A stretch of DNA of 64,000 nucleotides, taken from the NCBI GenBank assembly GCA_937974565.1, contig CALJWL010000028.1, forward strand, positions 1-64,000, in the 5' to 3' direction. Source of the stretch: an uncultured Arenicella sp. GTDB lineage: Bacteria; Pseudomonadota; Gammaproteobacteria; Arenicellales; Arenicellaceae. The position numbers and the translations under genes are program-made. The notes beneath the pieces were generated by a model, which was not told where the DNA came from, ran no database searches, and saw nothing but the letters and a program-made list of their open reading frames with translations. Positions 11,301 through 23,700 of the stretch are shown in pieces; the stretch's first letter is position 1; the number at the start of each line of letters is the position of its first letter.

Positions 11301-14300
11301 GACTCGGTTTTAGAGTGATTATCAGCGCGTTGATCAGCCCCTTCAGAATGCCAATACCCAGTAAGGATGTCGTCCTGATCAGTCACTTTTACGACGTAGT
11401 TATCGGCTGGTAAATTTGCAAAGAGATAATTACCGTCAGCGCCAAATTCGCTAACATCAACAGCATTCGTTGTAACGGTTTGTCCCATCAATGGCTCGTT
11501 AAAATCAACTTCACCATTACCATCTAAATCCCGAAAAATTTCGACGGTCACCCCAGCTATCGGCGTTTCGTCATCGTCGGTTCCCGCTATTGCGTCCAAG
11601 CCGTTGGCTTCGTACACACCATCGGCATCACGATCTAACCAGACCAAATTGCCCACATCAACTGGCGCATTAGCGGAGTAACCAAAATCTTGGCCACGAT
11701 TGATATTGTTCGGGCCATCTTCATCCGCATTACCGTCTACGGCTGACAGGTCAACGACCGATTCATTATCATTGCCGCCATCCGGGTCAACTGAGTTACT
11801 GGTGCCTTGCAATGGACCATTCGCATTGAAGTTATTAGCGTCTACCTCAACGCCATACACCGACTCTGGATTTAAGCCCGTAAACAGGTATTGACCGTTT
11901 TGATTAGTAACTTGCGAACCGGCTTGGAGTTCTGGCGTGCCATCGCCGTCGGTGTCAAGCAACAAATTAACCAACACGCCCTCGATCAACGTATCCTCAT
12001 CGTCTTGGGCGCCAATATTATCGCCGTTATCTAAGAAAATAGTGTCTCCAATACTTGCCGTTTGTACCGCTGGAGGGTAACTAAAATCCTGCTCTCGGTC
12101 ATCCGGCGTTGTATTCGATAAACCAACAAGCGCACTGTTATTGCCATCACCTTCAGGATCATGAGTCGGCGATTCACTTACGTAATTTGGCAAAGTGCTG
12201 GCGTCTAGCGTGACGGTATATTCACGGCTTGCGCCGGCGGCATCTAACGGCAGGTTGATGAATAAATACTCACCATTTTCATCCGTTACCGTGCTAATTG
12301 GACTACCAGCTCCAGCACCGATGTCCACACCCGCTGGTGGTGTTAGGCTAATGCTCACACCTGCTAGTCCAGGTTCAGCCCCTTGAGTAGTTTGATTACC
12401 ACCGGAGACATCAACATCAAACCAAATCGTGTCGCCAATGCTGCCGACCACATCGGCCGGCGGCACAATAACCGGCGGGTAACCAAAATCTTGCCCTAGA
12501 TTTTGACCGTTCTCTCCATCAGGGTCGTTAACGCCGTCTTCCACACCTAAGCTACCGTTATTGAGATTAACTAAAGAAGCGTTATTGCCGTCGCCCTCAG
12601 GGTCGCCGGTTGGTGTACTCGCGTAACCCGATGGCAAGGTACTGCTATCGACCAACACGCTGTAACTCGCCAGTGGATCTAAGCCAGTAAACAGGTACGC
12701 GCCATCGGTATTAGTGGTTTGGGTGGCTAAGAGTTCTCCATTATCGTCGAACAAGCGAACCACTACATCGGCAAACAAAGGCTCATTGACATCACTACCA
12801 TCTCCTGCGCCAAATGGCCCATTGCCATCACTGTCTGTATCACCCCAAATAGTGTCACCAATGACACCAGAGCCAGCATTACCAATAATCACTGGGTAAC
12901 TAAAATCTTGATTTCGATTCGCTGGCACCGAGGCCGTCAAACTAATAGGGTCACTGAGATCATTCAGTGTGTTAACGTCGTTTTCTATTCCTCCGCCTTG
13001 AGGTAAGTAGGTGCTAGCGGCACTAAAACCCGCCGGCAATGTGGTGTCATCTACGCCAATAATATAAGTTGTGAGTGGCAAACCAGTGAACAGGTACCTA
13101 CCATTACCGTCAGTAGTAGTACTAACAAGGGCATCATTAACATCAATGATGCTGTCTTGATTGAGGTCGTCGGGTCCCGCCACGCCGTCTTCATCGACAA
13201 AAAGGTGGACCACCACGTTAGCTAATCCAGGTTCATTGGCTTGCGTACTTTGATCCCCACCTGAACCGTCTAAATCACCCCATACGGTATCACCAATGCT
13301 GCCTATCGGCCCGTCGTCCACGTTTTCTGAATCATCACTGGTGTAACCGAAATCTTGTTCACGGTCGTCGCCCGCCAACGCCGGCACAGCACTCATATTA
13401 GGCGTGCCGGAGGCACCATTATGATCATAAGTGGGGGTCAAATTCGCTAACACGCTATCAGTGTCGGTAATACTAACGATGTAATCTTCACCAAGAGGTA
13501 AGCCTTCGAATAAGTATTGTCCGTTTTCATCGGTGATGTCAGTGGCAATAATCGGCTCACCAGCGTCAATAAAACTGTTGCCATTAATATCCGCAATCAA
13601 CGCAACGGATACACCCTTAATAAAAGGCTCACCATCATCGGACTGCGCATCGTTACCCTGACCGATTGATGGGTTATTGATGCCGTCAATTGAGTCAATT
13701 AACGGACCGCTGCCATCACTGTCAGCATCCAACCAAACGGTGTCACCGATACTGCCAAGATCGCTTAGTGTGTTAGGCTGATAGCCGAAATCAGCATTGA
13801 TGAACACATCACCAACTGATAACACAATGGCTGAACTAGAGCTGTTGTCACTGGCTTGCCCAGCTTGCGCTGTAAGTCTATCCGCAGCAAAATGATCGGG
13901 GTCACCTGTTTGGCTGAACAAAGCCGCATCAAGCACGTCATGACTGGCTGCAACGCTGTCGGTGACGGTAACCACGTAGGCACCCACGGGCAAGTCATCA
14001 AAAAGATAGCGACCGTTTGCGTCCGTTAATTGGCCTGGGTTGGGGGCATAAGGTGCATCAAACACACCATCGCCATCTGGATCAGTAAACAAACTGACTT
14101 CCACGCCCGCTACCGGCACCTCACTCATCTCCTGAACGCCATTACCATTAGCGTCAATCCATACGCGGTCTCCCAGTGCCGCTAAACCATTATTATTATT
14201 AACTTCGTCTGTCGTATTCCAGTTATAGCCAAAATCCGCCGTCCGATTATCTTCACCGTCATCCAAGGTAATCGGATACCCCATGCCAGCATGGTCTTTA

Positions 14301-14713
14301 TTACCAAAGTCGCCATCATCATCCACATTATCAACATCAGCTCCATCGACGGTATTAGTAAAAATCGTAGTCTGAGTTAAATTGCTTGGCAAACTTGCAT
14401 CTTGAACATCAACAATATAATCATTAGCCACCAAGTCGCTAAACAGATATCCTCCATTAGCATCCGTCACCGTGGTAGCAATGACTGTCCCGGCAGCGTC
14501 TTTTAACTCTATGACAATGTTTGAAATACCGGATTCGCCCGCGTCTTGTTCTCCGTTGGAGTTTTCATCCAGCCACACATAGTTGCCAATAGAGCCGACT
14601 TGCATGGGCACAAAACCAAAGTCAACCGTGCTGTCTGTGCTGTCATCCAATTGTGGGTTAGGCAAGTTATCATTATTGCCACTCTCGCCCACTGGCTCAG
14701 CCCCCACCAACAA
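8300..14713 (-). CDS. Giant SdrD-B-repeat surface protein, C-terminal part (downstream of frameshift)
   Basis: The open frame of 2,137 codons begins only at a TTG inside a repeat domain. It has no signal peptide of its own, and its sense reading continues upstream to the G7 run at 14794-14800, so it is best read as the second half of the 14509-24537 gene. It carries about fourteen SdrD B-type domains of roughly 100-150 residues. Each opens like GSIGDTVWLD.D.NG.QD..E and ends near DFGY; the Asp/Asn loops resemble calcium-binding loops. The last 190 residues are different: a beta domain (ISLGAFLAQEQGD...WQTQTEVANLGFYLY) and then a very basic, Arg/Lys-rich helical tail. The stop overlaps the start of the C25 peptidase. 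Confidence 0.85.
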   Translation of the reverse strand: MLVGAEPVGESGNNDNLPNPQLDDSTDSTVDFGFVPMQVGSIGNYVWLDENSNGEQDAGESGISNIVIELKDAAGTVIATTVTDANGGYLFSDLVANDYIVDVQDASLPSNLTQTTIFTNTVDGADVDNVDDDGDFGNKDHAGMGYPITLDDGEDNRTADFGYNWNTTDEVNNNNGLAALGDRVWIDANGNGVQEMSEVPVAGVEVSLFTDPDGDGVFDAPYAPNPGQLTDANGRYLFDDLPVGAYVVTVTDSVAASHDVLDAALFSQTGDPDHFAADRLTAQAGQASDNSSSSAIVLSVGDVFINADFGYQPNTLSDLGSIGDTVWLDADSDGSGPLIDSIDGINNPSIGQGNDAQSDDGEPFIKGVSVALIADINGNSFIDAGEPIIATDITDENGQYLFEGLPLGEDYIVSITDTDSVLANLTPTYDHNGASGTPNMSAVPALAGDDREQDFGYTSDDSENVDDGPIGSIGDTVWGDLDGSGGDQSTQANEPGLANVVVHLFVDEDGVAGPDDLNQDSIIDVNDALVSTTTDGNGRYLFTGLPLTTYIIGVDDTTLPAGFSAASTYLPQGGGIENDVNTLNDLSDPISLTASVPANRNQDFSYPVIIGNAGSGVIGDTIWGDTDSDGNGPFGAGDGSDVNEPLFADVVVRLFDDNGELLATQTTNTDGAYLFTGLDPLASYSVLVDSSTLPSGYASTPTGDPEGDGNNASLVNLNNGSLGVEDGVNDPDGENGQNLGQDFGYPPVIVPPADVVGSIGDTIWFDVDVSGGNQTTQGAEPGLAGVSISLTPPAGVDIGAGAGSPISTVTDENGEYLFINLPLDAAGASREYTVTLDASTLPNYVSESPTHDPEGDGNNSALVGLSNTTPDDREQDFSYPPAVQTASIGDTIFLDNGDNIGAQDDEDTLIEGVLVNLLLDTDGDGTPELQAGSQVTNQNGQYLFTGLNPESVYGVEVDANNFNANGPLQGTSNSVDPDGGNDNESVVDLSAVDGNADEDGPNNINRGQDFGYSANAPVDVGNLVWLDRDADGVYEANGLDAIAGTDDDETPIAGVTVEIFRDLDGNGEVDFNEPLMGQTVTTNAVDVSEFGADGNYLFANLPADNYVVKVTDQDDILTGYWHSEGADQRADNHSKTESYTVDATLGDNLTADFGYYVEPGSVGDVLWEDLNGNGLYDPDTEPGIDNVMVEFTIEYPDGSTIELVDTTEFGGVYRFDNLNLDEDFDGIATITYGNGGDEPSHTVALNVATTPEHLIPIYTFDINPQNTDSTTVGGGTSDQDDTDQGGDDGVNGEFAFPPMGSVDDTNDFGFAEGGSIGNYVWLDFDMDGIQDANEDGIAGVTVNLLEDTNGNGIIDGVELTIPVVSAITGPNGEYLFPRLTPGRVYITQVDSVTVPTGFVQTYDEGLTPGSVGRLDHTSAPIVLSPGEEHLTADFGYVPPAGSLGDTIWVDSNDNGLQDPGETGLPNITISIQPAPSVDLGAGSGVAITTTTDENGKYLFTDLPLNETYIVTVQSGIPPEYMLSESGLGDPDVRDGNSEPSAADGVTYVLLTTDDPVNLDADFGYVPNDSVNNSISGTVWRDNDEDGNGPQGVGDGSDNAEGPIPSVTVSLIRDNGDGVYNPVDDPVIGTTITDPTGRYEFTGLPDGDYFVLVTDQSNVLSGLEQTVDSDDPAAPGTFTPITPNLSFVDDLGVGIATPAVNDEQDFGYVEPSNTDGDGSIGDTIFFDANNSGLPEPGEGIEGVVVQLFGPGPDGIIGNTDDVLIASETTDENGNYLFTGLGTSNTGIDAGTDYRVVVLTDSLPNGGSGWENSVDPDSPNVGDSVSTVTLTPTEPSNVDQDFGYSSNDNNTIRGTVWPDTNGDGMLVEAGRFEGVTIELRDQDGNVIQTTDTDINGNFEFTNLPDGIYTVVVTDDDNVLSGFEHTDSPNGLTDNRDNTSKDDTGYVVDLDSVGANPDPVTDGTSDFGYEPVVTNPISLGAFLAQEQGDTVAFKWQTQTEVANLGFYLYALIEGDWERLNDQLIIGQGDSVHAQSYIFTAPSDATVFALSDIDFQGKETLHGPFVLGQPYGVMSERHSIDWGAERAERETKKVKRKRLKEQQQDRRIRELIQRALRQSSVPNNGEPLAPTQVNDLTEEAA

Positions 14714-17700
14714 TTGAATATCCGAACTGGAGACACCACCAGCGACTCGCGTATTAATGCCATTTTCATCACTGTCATCGTCGTCTTGCGTGTCCCCCCC
14801 TCAGGAGCGGACGAAGTTAAACCAACTAAAGGCCCGTTGGCAACAAAATTGGATTCGGGTATGTGAACAAAATACGTGTCCGGCGTTAACAGGGTAAATA
14901 GATAGTGACCCTGTGAGTCTGTTAACTGAGTTGCCACTGGCGCATCTGTGCCAGCAAGATCACCACGGCGATAAAGTTCTACCGTGACGCCATTAATGCC
15001 CACTTCGCTACCATTGAGTATGCCATCGTTAGCGTCACCATTGCCCACACCATTATCAAGCCAAACGGTATTACCTATCGCAACGGACTGCACAAAACCA
15101 AAGTCCACGGTGAGATCGCTGCTCTGATCGTCAAACTGGTTAATGCCACTGGGGTCTACCTCAGCCACACCGTTGGCATCTAACTCGCCATTGGGTGTGC
15201 TGTTCGCGACTAAGGCGATGACGCCACTTTCCCAAGTGCCGTGGACAGTCACACGATTGAGGTCAAGGTTGGAATCAAGGTTACGGGTATCCACCGTGGC
15301 GTTTTGCACTGGGCTAGGTGCAAACACAACACCAGGTTCAACACGAATAATATAATCTCCAGCGGGCAAACCACTGAAGTTATAAGAGCCGTCTGGCACG
15401 GTAACAGCACCCGTGGGCCCATTCCAACTGTTGCTGGTAACCACACTGTTGTTCGCGCCTGATTGGTCGGCGGTATAAACACCATTAGTGTCAACAATCA
15501 CCGGTCGACCGGTTGACGTAAATAGCGACACAATGGCCCCATTGATACCCAACTCGTCGGCTTGTTGCACGCCATCGCCGTCGGTCGTGTCGACCACGGC
15601 ATTCTGATTGTCGTCTTCAAACACAACGGAGCCTAATGACACCGGTTGAAAGAAACCGAAGTCTAACCGCATATCACCATTGGTTTCAGCGGCATCGTCT
15701 TGCGCCGCACCGCCAGAGCCCGCTGTGTCGGTTTCTGGGTTAATTTCAGCACCGGCGGCCAGGTTCACGATGGATGATACAACTTCTGTTCCTATGCCCG
15801 CTGTTTGTAAACCGTTATCATCTTCATCAACGCCGGTGTTATCGGTATTCGGTGTCGTGCTAATGTCAGCCGAAGAACTCGGGAATTCATTAAGAGCATT
15901 GCCCACAGTGAAATTAGTAAGCGGTATGCTAACTTGATAATCGTCGCTCACTAAGTTTTGGAAATAGTAATTGCCGTCACCGTCAGTCAACGTACCCCCG
16001 ACAGCATCATCAAGCGTGCCTAACACGCCATCCGCCCCGACTGGAATTTCAACGCCACTGGCCGTAAACAACCGCACCCTCACATTCGCAATACCGGTTT
16101 CGCCTACGTTTTGCATGCCATCATTATTGACGTCATTGAAGACCGTTGATCCCAAGCTAACCGGCGCGTAAAAGCCTAAATCTAGGCGCATGTCGCCACT
16201 GCTCTCGTTAGCGTTATCTAAAGCATCACCGCCCGATCCTGCCGCGTTAGTTTCTACTGCCGTTTCAGCACCGGCGGTTAAGTTAATAGTCGGCGTAACC
16301 ACCGCAAAACCACTGCCGCCCGCTTGAATGCCATTGTCGTCTTCATCAATACCTGAAGCATCGGTATTGGCCGTCGTAGTAATATCGGTTGAAGAAGTAC
16401 TCGCCGCAACCAGTGCGCCACCGCCAACGAAGTTGCTTACGGGAACACGAACTTGATAATCACCACTCACCAAATTTTGGAAATGATAGTTACCGTTACC
16501 GTCGGTTAACACACCACCAAGGGCGTCGTCAGCACTACCCAAGATCCCATCAGGACCAACGGGTATCTCAACTCCTGTCGAACTAAATAATTGCACCGTT
16601 ACATTCTCGATACCACTCTCACCGGCTTCGTGCAGGCCGTTGTTATTAAGATCGCCAAACACGGTAGAACCCAAACTAACAGGGGCATAAAAGCCCAGAT
16701 CCAAACGCATGTCGCCATTGTCGTCGTCGACGTCATCTTGCGCATTACCGCCTGAGCCACCGACATTCGTTTCAAGACCGACTTCACCGTTATCTGTAAG
16801 CGTAACGATGGGAGTCAGCACCTGCGTGCCTGAACCTGCGACCTGAAGACCGTTGTCATCTTCATCAACGCCAGCGGCATCGGTATTAGGCGTAGTGGAA
16901 ATGTCCGTTGAAGAACTGGCCAACACCTGCAATGCACCACCGGTGGTAAAATTACTGATCGGTAAACGTACTTGATAATCACCTGGCGGTAGGCTTTGAA
17001 AGAAATAGTTGCCACTGGCATCCGTCAACATACCGCCGGAAGCGTCATCAATCGTGCCTAAAATGCCGTCTGATCCAACCAACACTTCGGCCCCAGCCGC
17101 GTTCAATAATTCAACCACAACATTAGCGATACCTAACTCGCCAGCCGCTTGCTGACCATCATTATTGATGTCATTAAATACAGTGGACCCCAGACTCACC
17201 GGTGCAAAGAAGCCAAAGTCCAATCGCATGTCACCACTGGTCTCCGCACTGTCGTCCTGCACATTACCACCAGACCCTCCAGCATCCGTTTCCGCATTGG
17301 TTTCGGCATTGGCGGTTAAGTTAATCACTGGCGACACCACTTCGGTACCAAAACCACCGGCCTGAATACCATTATCGTCTTCGTCTAAACCGGTTGCGTC
17401 TGTACTCGTTGTGCTGACGATATCAGAGGAAGAGCCCGTGTTAACCATCAACGCACCGCCACCGGTGAAATTGCTGATGGGAATACGCACTTGATAATCG
17501 CCCGTGACTAAATTTTGAAAATGATAATTGCCGTTACCGTCAGTCACCACACCTCCAAGAGCATCGTCGAGACTGCCAAGTATGCCGTCAGGCCCTACGG
17601 GTATCTCTACACCGGAGTCAGTAAATAATTGCACAACCACATTGGCAATGCCAACTTCAGTGGCATCATGCATGGCATTATTATTAACATCTGCGAACAC

Positions 17701-20700
17701 AGTAGAACCAACACTCACAGGCGTGTAAAAACCCAAATCAAGTCGCATATCACCGCTGTTTTCATCGGCATTATCCAAGGCTTCACCGCCCGATCCTCCT
17801 AAATCCGTTTCAACATTAGCTTCAGCTCCGGCGGTTAAGTTAATAATAGGAGTGGTAACGATGGTGCCACTGCCACCGGCCTGCAAACCATTATCATCTT
17901 CATCGACCCCACTGTTATCAGTATTTGGCGTGGTAACAATGTCGCTAGAAGAGGTAGGTAAGCCTTGCAAAGCACCGGTCACTGCAAAATTGCTTATCGG
18001 CACGCGTACTTGATAGTCACCACTGACCAAGTTCTGAAAATGATAATTTCCGTTTGAATCGGTTTGTACACCGCCTAAAGTATCATCCGCCGTGCCTAAA
18101 ATACCGTCTGGGCCAACAGGAATTTCAGCTCCGCTATTGGCAAATAACTGAACCACCACGTTTTGTACACCACTTTCACCCAGTTCATGAAGGCCATTAT
18201 TATCAGCATCATTAAATACCGTAGAACCAAGGCTGACCGGATCATAGAATCCGAAATCCAAACGCATATCGCCATTGGCTTCATTGGCATCGTCTTGAGC
18301 ATTACCGCCAGAACCACCCACATCTGTTTCTGGCGCTGTTTCCGCTCCCGCTGTGAGATTAATGATTGGCGACTCTACCTGAGTTCCTGACCCATTAGGT
18401 TGCAATCCATTATCATCTTCATCTATGCCTGAAGCGTCAGTACTTGCCGTGGTCGCAATATCCGTTGAGGAGCTAGGCAAATTGTTCAAACCGTTACCCA
18501 CTGAAAAATTAGCATCAGGAATTCGCACACGATAATCTCCTGGGGGTAACCCATCAAAATAATAATTACCGTTTGCATCGGTTAACACGCCTCCGGCACC
18601 GTCGTCAGATGAGCCGAGCATGCCATCGGCACCAACCAACACTTCACCACCAGCGCCGTCGAACAACTGAACCACCACATTACCCAAACCCGTTTCAGAT
18701 GAGTCTTGTATGGCGTTGTTATTGATGTCAGAAAACACCGTTGAACCTAGACTAACGGTCTGGAAGAAACCAAAGTCCAAACGCATATCGCCGTTGTTTT
18801 CATTGCCGTTATCTAAAGCGTCACCACCAGAACTTCCGTTATTGGTTTCAGCGCCTGTCTCTGCACCTGCGGTCAAATTGATGATAGGTGAGACAACTTG
18901 AGTACCGGGGCCACCCGCTTGTAGGCCGTTATCGTCTTCATCAACACCAGAGGCATCTGTGTTGGGTGTACTAACAATGTCTGTTGAAGACCCTAGATAA
19001 CTAGCTAATGCGTTACCCGTATCGAAGTTACTGACGGGTATGCGAACCTCGTAGTCGCCCCCCGTTAGGTTTTGAAAATGATAGTTGCCATTAATGTTGG
19101 TCGTGACACCACCGATAGCGTCGTCTAAGGTTCCTAATATGCCGTCAGGCCCGACTGGCACTTCGGCATTCGTGTTATCGAACAATTGCACCACCACATT
19201 AGCCAAGCCACGTTCACCGGCGTCATGCAAACCGTTATTATTGGCATCAGCAAAAACCGTTGACCCCAACGATACAGGAGCATAAAAGCCAAAATCCAGG
19301 CGCATATCTCCACTGTTTTCATCGGCGTTATCCAATGCATCACCGCCGCTGAGACCAACGTTACTCTCAGCAGCGGTTTCCGCACCTGCGGTCAACGTAA
19401 TGGTGGGTGACACCACAGCTGTACCGCTTCCCCCTGGTTGTAAACCATTGTCGTCTTCATCCACGCCACTGCCATTGGTATTCGCAGTTGTCGTCAAATC
19501 AGTTGAAGATGTACCCATATTCTCCAGAGCATTAGCACCCGTGAAGTTACTCGACGGTATTCGCACTTCATAATCACCACTGACTAAATTTTGAAAGTGA
19601 TAGTGACCACTGCCATTGGTAAACATGCCACCGACAGCGTCATCCGCTGTGCCTAAAATACCATCTGCCCCTACGAGGACTTCCGCCCCAGCTGAAGTAA
19701 ACAGCTGAATATTCACGTTGGCAATCCCGGTCTCAGTTGGGTCCTGAACGCCATTATTATTCGCGTCATTAAACACCGTAGACCCTAGGCTAACAGGATC
19801 ATAGAAGCCGAAATCCAAACGCATATCGCCATTATTTTCAATAGCGTTATCTTGCGCATCACCGCCCGATCCACCGAGGTTGGTTTCAAGACCCGTTTCA
19901 GCACCAGCCGTTAGATTGATAATCGGTGATACCACGGCACTCGCACTGCCACCGACCTGTAGACCATTGTCATCTTCATCCACTGCGCTGCCGTCGGTAT
20001 TTGGTGTAGTCACAATATCGGTTGACGAACTTGGGGTTGCCGCCAAGCCATTGCCCGTTGCAAAGTTGCTAACAGGCAAACGCACTTGATAGTCACCCGG
20101 TGGCAGTCCGTCAAAATAATAGTTACCGTTTGCACTCGTCAACACGCCGCCAGTACTGTCATCCAAGGTTCCTAGCATACCGTCAGGCCCAACTTCGATC
20201 TCAATGCCCAAATCATTGAATAGCCGCACGTTGACCCCAATAAGGCCTGACTCACCAGAGTCTTGCGTGCCATTATTATTTACATCATTGAATACCGTTG
20301 AACCCAAACTAACGGCTTGAAAGAAGCCAAAATCAAGACGCATATCACCATTACTTTCGTTGGTATTGTCCAAGATGTCACCACCTGACCCACCAACGTT
20401 CGTCTCAACGGCATTTTCATTACCGGCGGTCAGATTAACAATGGGCGACACCACTTGTGTTCCAGGGCCTCCTATTTGTAATCCATTGTCATCCTCATCA
20501 ATGCCAGTAGCATCAGTGTTTGCGGTACTTGGGATATCCGTAGAGGAACCTTGGTAAAGTTGCAGTGCATTACCAACAGCAAAGTTACTGGCTGGAATTC
20601 GAACCTCATAATCACCACTTACCAAGTTTTGAAAGTGGTAATTTCCACTGCTATCTGTGCTAATGCCGCCTAGAGCGTCGTCGGCGTTACCCAAAATACC

Positions 20701-23700
20701 ATCTGGACCTACCGGTACCTCTACCCCAGTAGCGCTAAATAATTGCACCACCACATTGGCTAAACCACTTTCGCCAGCGTCATGAATTGCATTGTTGTTA
20801 AGATCACCAAATACCGTAGACCCCAAGCTAACTGGCGCATAAAAACCAAGATCAAGACGCATGTCACCGCTGCTTTCATCAGCATTATCCAGTGCATCGC
20901 CGCCGGACCCTCCTGCGTTGGTTTCTACCGCTGTTTCAGCTCCGGCGGTTAAGTTAATGATTGGAGTAACAACAATCGTAGCCGCCCCCCCAGTTTGTAA
21001 ACCATTATCGTCTTCATCAACGCCAGTTGCGTCGGTATTTGTAGAGCTTGCAATGTCCGTAGACGAGGTGTTCAAATCATTTAGCGCCCCGGTGACAGCT
21101 GCAAAATTACTGACAGGCACTCGAACCTCATAATCACCACTCACCAAATTTTGAAAGTGGTAATTTCCAGCCCCATCGGTCATCATTCCGCCCACCGAGT
21201 CATCCGCCGTACCCAAAATGCCATCGGGCCCCACTGGCACTTCTACGCCAACACTGGTAAAAAGTTGAACCAGCACATTCTCGACACCAGGTTCTCCAGC
21301 ATCCTGCGTACCATTATTATTGAGATCGCTAAATACAGTGGAACCAAGGCTCACAGGAGCATAAAAGCCAAAGTCCAGGCGCATATCGCCATTATCATCA
21401 TTCGCATTATCTTGCGCATCACCACCGGAACCACCAAGGTTAGTTTCGGTTGCGGTTTCAGTCCCATCCGCCAGGTTAATCATTGGTGATACCACGGCAG
21501 TGGCACTGCCCGCGGTTTGTATCCCATTATCGTCTTCATCGACGCCCGTTGCGTCGGTGTTTGCAGTGGTTGCAATATCGGTTGACGAGCTTGGCGTGGT
21601 TGCTAACGCACCACTTGCCATAAAATTGCTGACTGGAATACGCACTTGATAATTGCCATCCAAAAGGTCTTGGAAGAAATAATTACCATTAACGTCCGTC
21701 AACATACCGCCACTTGAATCATCGGCATTACCGAGTATGCCATCCGCCCCGACCTGAATTTCTACCCCACTGTCGTTAAACACTTGGACTCTGACATTAG
21801 GAATGCCTAATTCGCCAGCATCTTGGATACCATTATTGTTCAGGTCACCAAAGACTGTTGAACCAAGTGAAACACTGGGGGGCGCAGTATTATTAATCAC
21901 AACAGTTGAGTTCGGCCGAATAAAGAAGCCAAAATCCAGACTGTGATTATTATGTCCCGCTAGGCCGCTGCTGTAATTGATTGTGGCCACACCAACGTCA
22001 TCAAATGCATCACTATCACGCACGTCAATCTGCGAATCATTACTGGCATTGCCTTCTGCATTGATAGGACTAAGAACGTAACCGGTGGGCGCACTGGGGA
22101 TGGTTACGGTGTAGGCGGTTTGTGGGTTGACTTGGAATAAATAGTTTCCATCACCCGAGGTCGTAATCATTGTTGGTGAGCCGCCGGCCACTGGGGTTAA
22201 GACCACCTCAACGCCATTAAGGCCAGGTTCACCGGGGTCTTGAATGCCATCTTGGTCAAAATCATCCCAAACACGGTTACCAATTTGATTTGGTGCTTGA
22301 TCACACAAAATCTCCACGTCACCCTGGCCATTGGCTTTGCCAAAACGGCCACCACCACCAAAACCAACGTCAAACTCAGTTCCATTCCACAGTTGAAAAC
22401 CAGCAACTCGCGCGCCGTTGGCAACGGTATTATTCCATTGAAAGCCGCCGGAGAAGATCGTTGTTTCAGGATCCATGGCGGAATAAACCGTTTCACCACT
22501 ACCTGGCAATACCGCCAACCCTCCTGTGGATGCCTCACGGTGTGCGTTTATACCTGAACGCGCATCAAAGAACGAAGCACCACCTGGGCCAGAATTCGCT
22601 GGCCCACTACCACTAACACCCCCACAGCTACCGTTATTTTCCAGTATGAAACTGCCGGTTCCATCTTCGCAAGCCTTAAGGACATCTCCCCCGATTTGAA
22701 TACCGATGGCACCACCGCCAGGGAAAGCGAAACTTGTGATTGCACCGGGATTATCCGGCTGCCTGTTCAAACCACCAATCTGAAAACCACTGCGATCGGC
22801 AAACCCGAGAATAAGGTGGTCGTCATCACCAAATTCCAAATCAGTTAACATAGGTGTGGGGCGCTGACCTAAGATGCCGTTATAAAGCGCGTCATTATAG
22901 GTGTTACGCCAAGGCATCCAAATATCGGTATTAACGCCCGCATCGTTGGCGCCCTCTTTGCTGTAGTTAAGAGGCACCTCCAATTCCTGCGTAAAGGTTC
23001 CCATGGGGTCGGAAGTATTAAATGAAAAAACATAGGCCACTAAATTACGAGCAATGTTTAACGTTAGGCCGGCTCCAGCAACGCCGGCATCCGCCTGGTT
23101 CTCCCCCGTACAAACGGCACCCAAATAACCAGTATCACCTCGCAATTTGAGTGCCCAAGGTCGCAATACACCATCGGTACAACTCGGCACACCCGCCGTA
23201 CCCAGCACATCAAATTCTTGTGCCGCAGAAGGGGCAACGCCGCCAGCAACATCTAGGCTCACCAGCGACCGATTGTTTAAGTTAACCATCCACAAGGTGG
23301 CGTTATCATCAGAAATATCAATATCACCAATACCAATTACACCCGCTTGCCCATAGGCTGCCGCATCGGTATTTTGCTCTACTACATTGGCAGGTAAACC
23401 ACGCGCTGCATTTGACCCGATGGTGCCAAAATCAATACCCAATGCACCGACATCCACAAAATTACTCGGGGATGGCGTTCCTGCTGGGTCAGAAATAGCG
23501 TAAATGCCAGCAATACCTAGAGAACCAAGGCCTGAATGTCGCTTCACGACAGCCGAAGCATACAAAACATCCGTATCTCGTTGGTATGCCAACCCCCATG
23601 TTGACCCAATTTGACTGGCTTGTGCCACAGTGGCAGCATTGCCAGTACGGTCGTAGTTAACGCTAGCCATCACCGATTGCGCCCCAGATTGATCACCATT

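Noticed and set aside
14509-14793. The last 94 codons of the 3,342-residue frame as a real C-terminal domain
   Set aside because: They match no repeat or domain pattern, while the -1 frame over the same bases continues the B-type domain.
15643-21873. Regular spacing that might suggest a CRISPR or satellite array
   Set aside because: The unit is 519 bp, codes for protein in one frame throughout and has no spacer/repeat structure.
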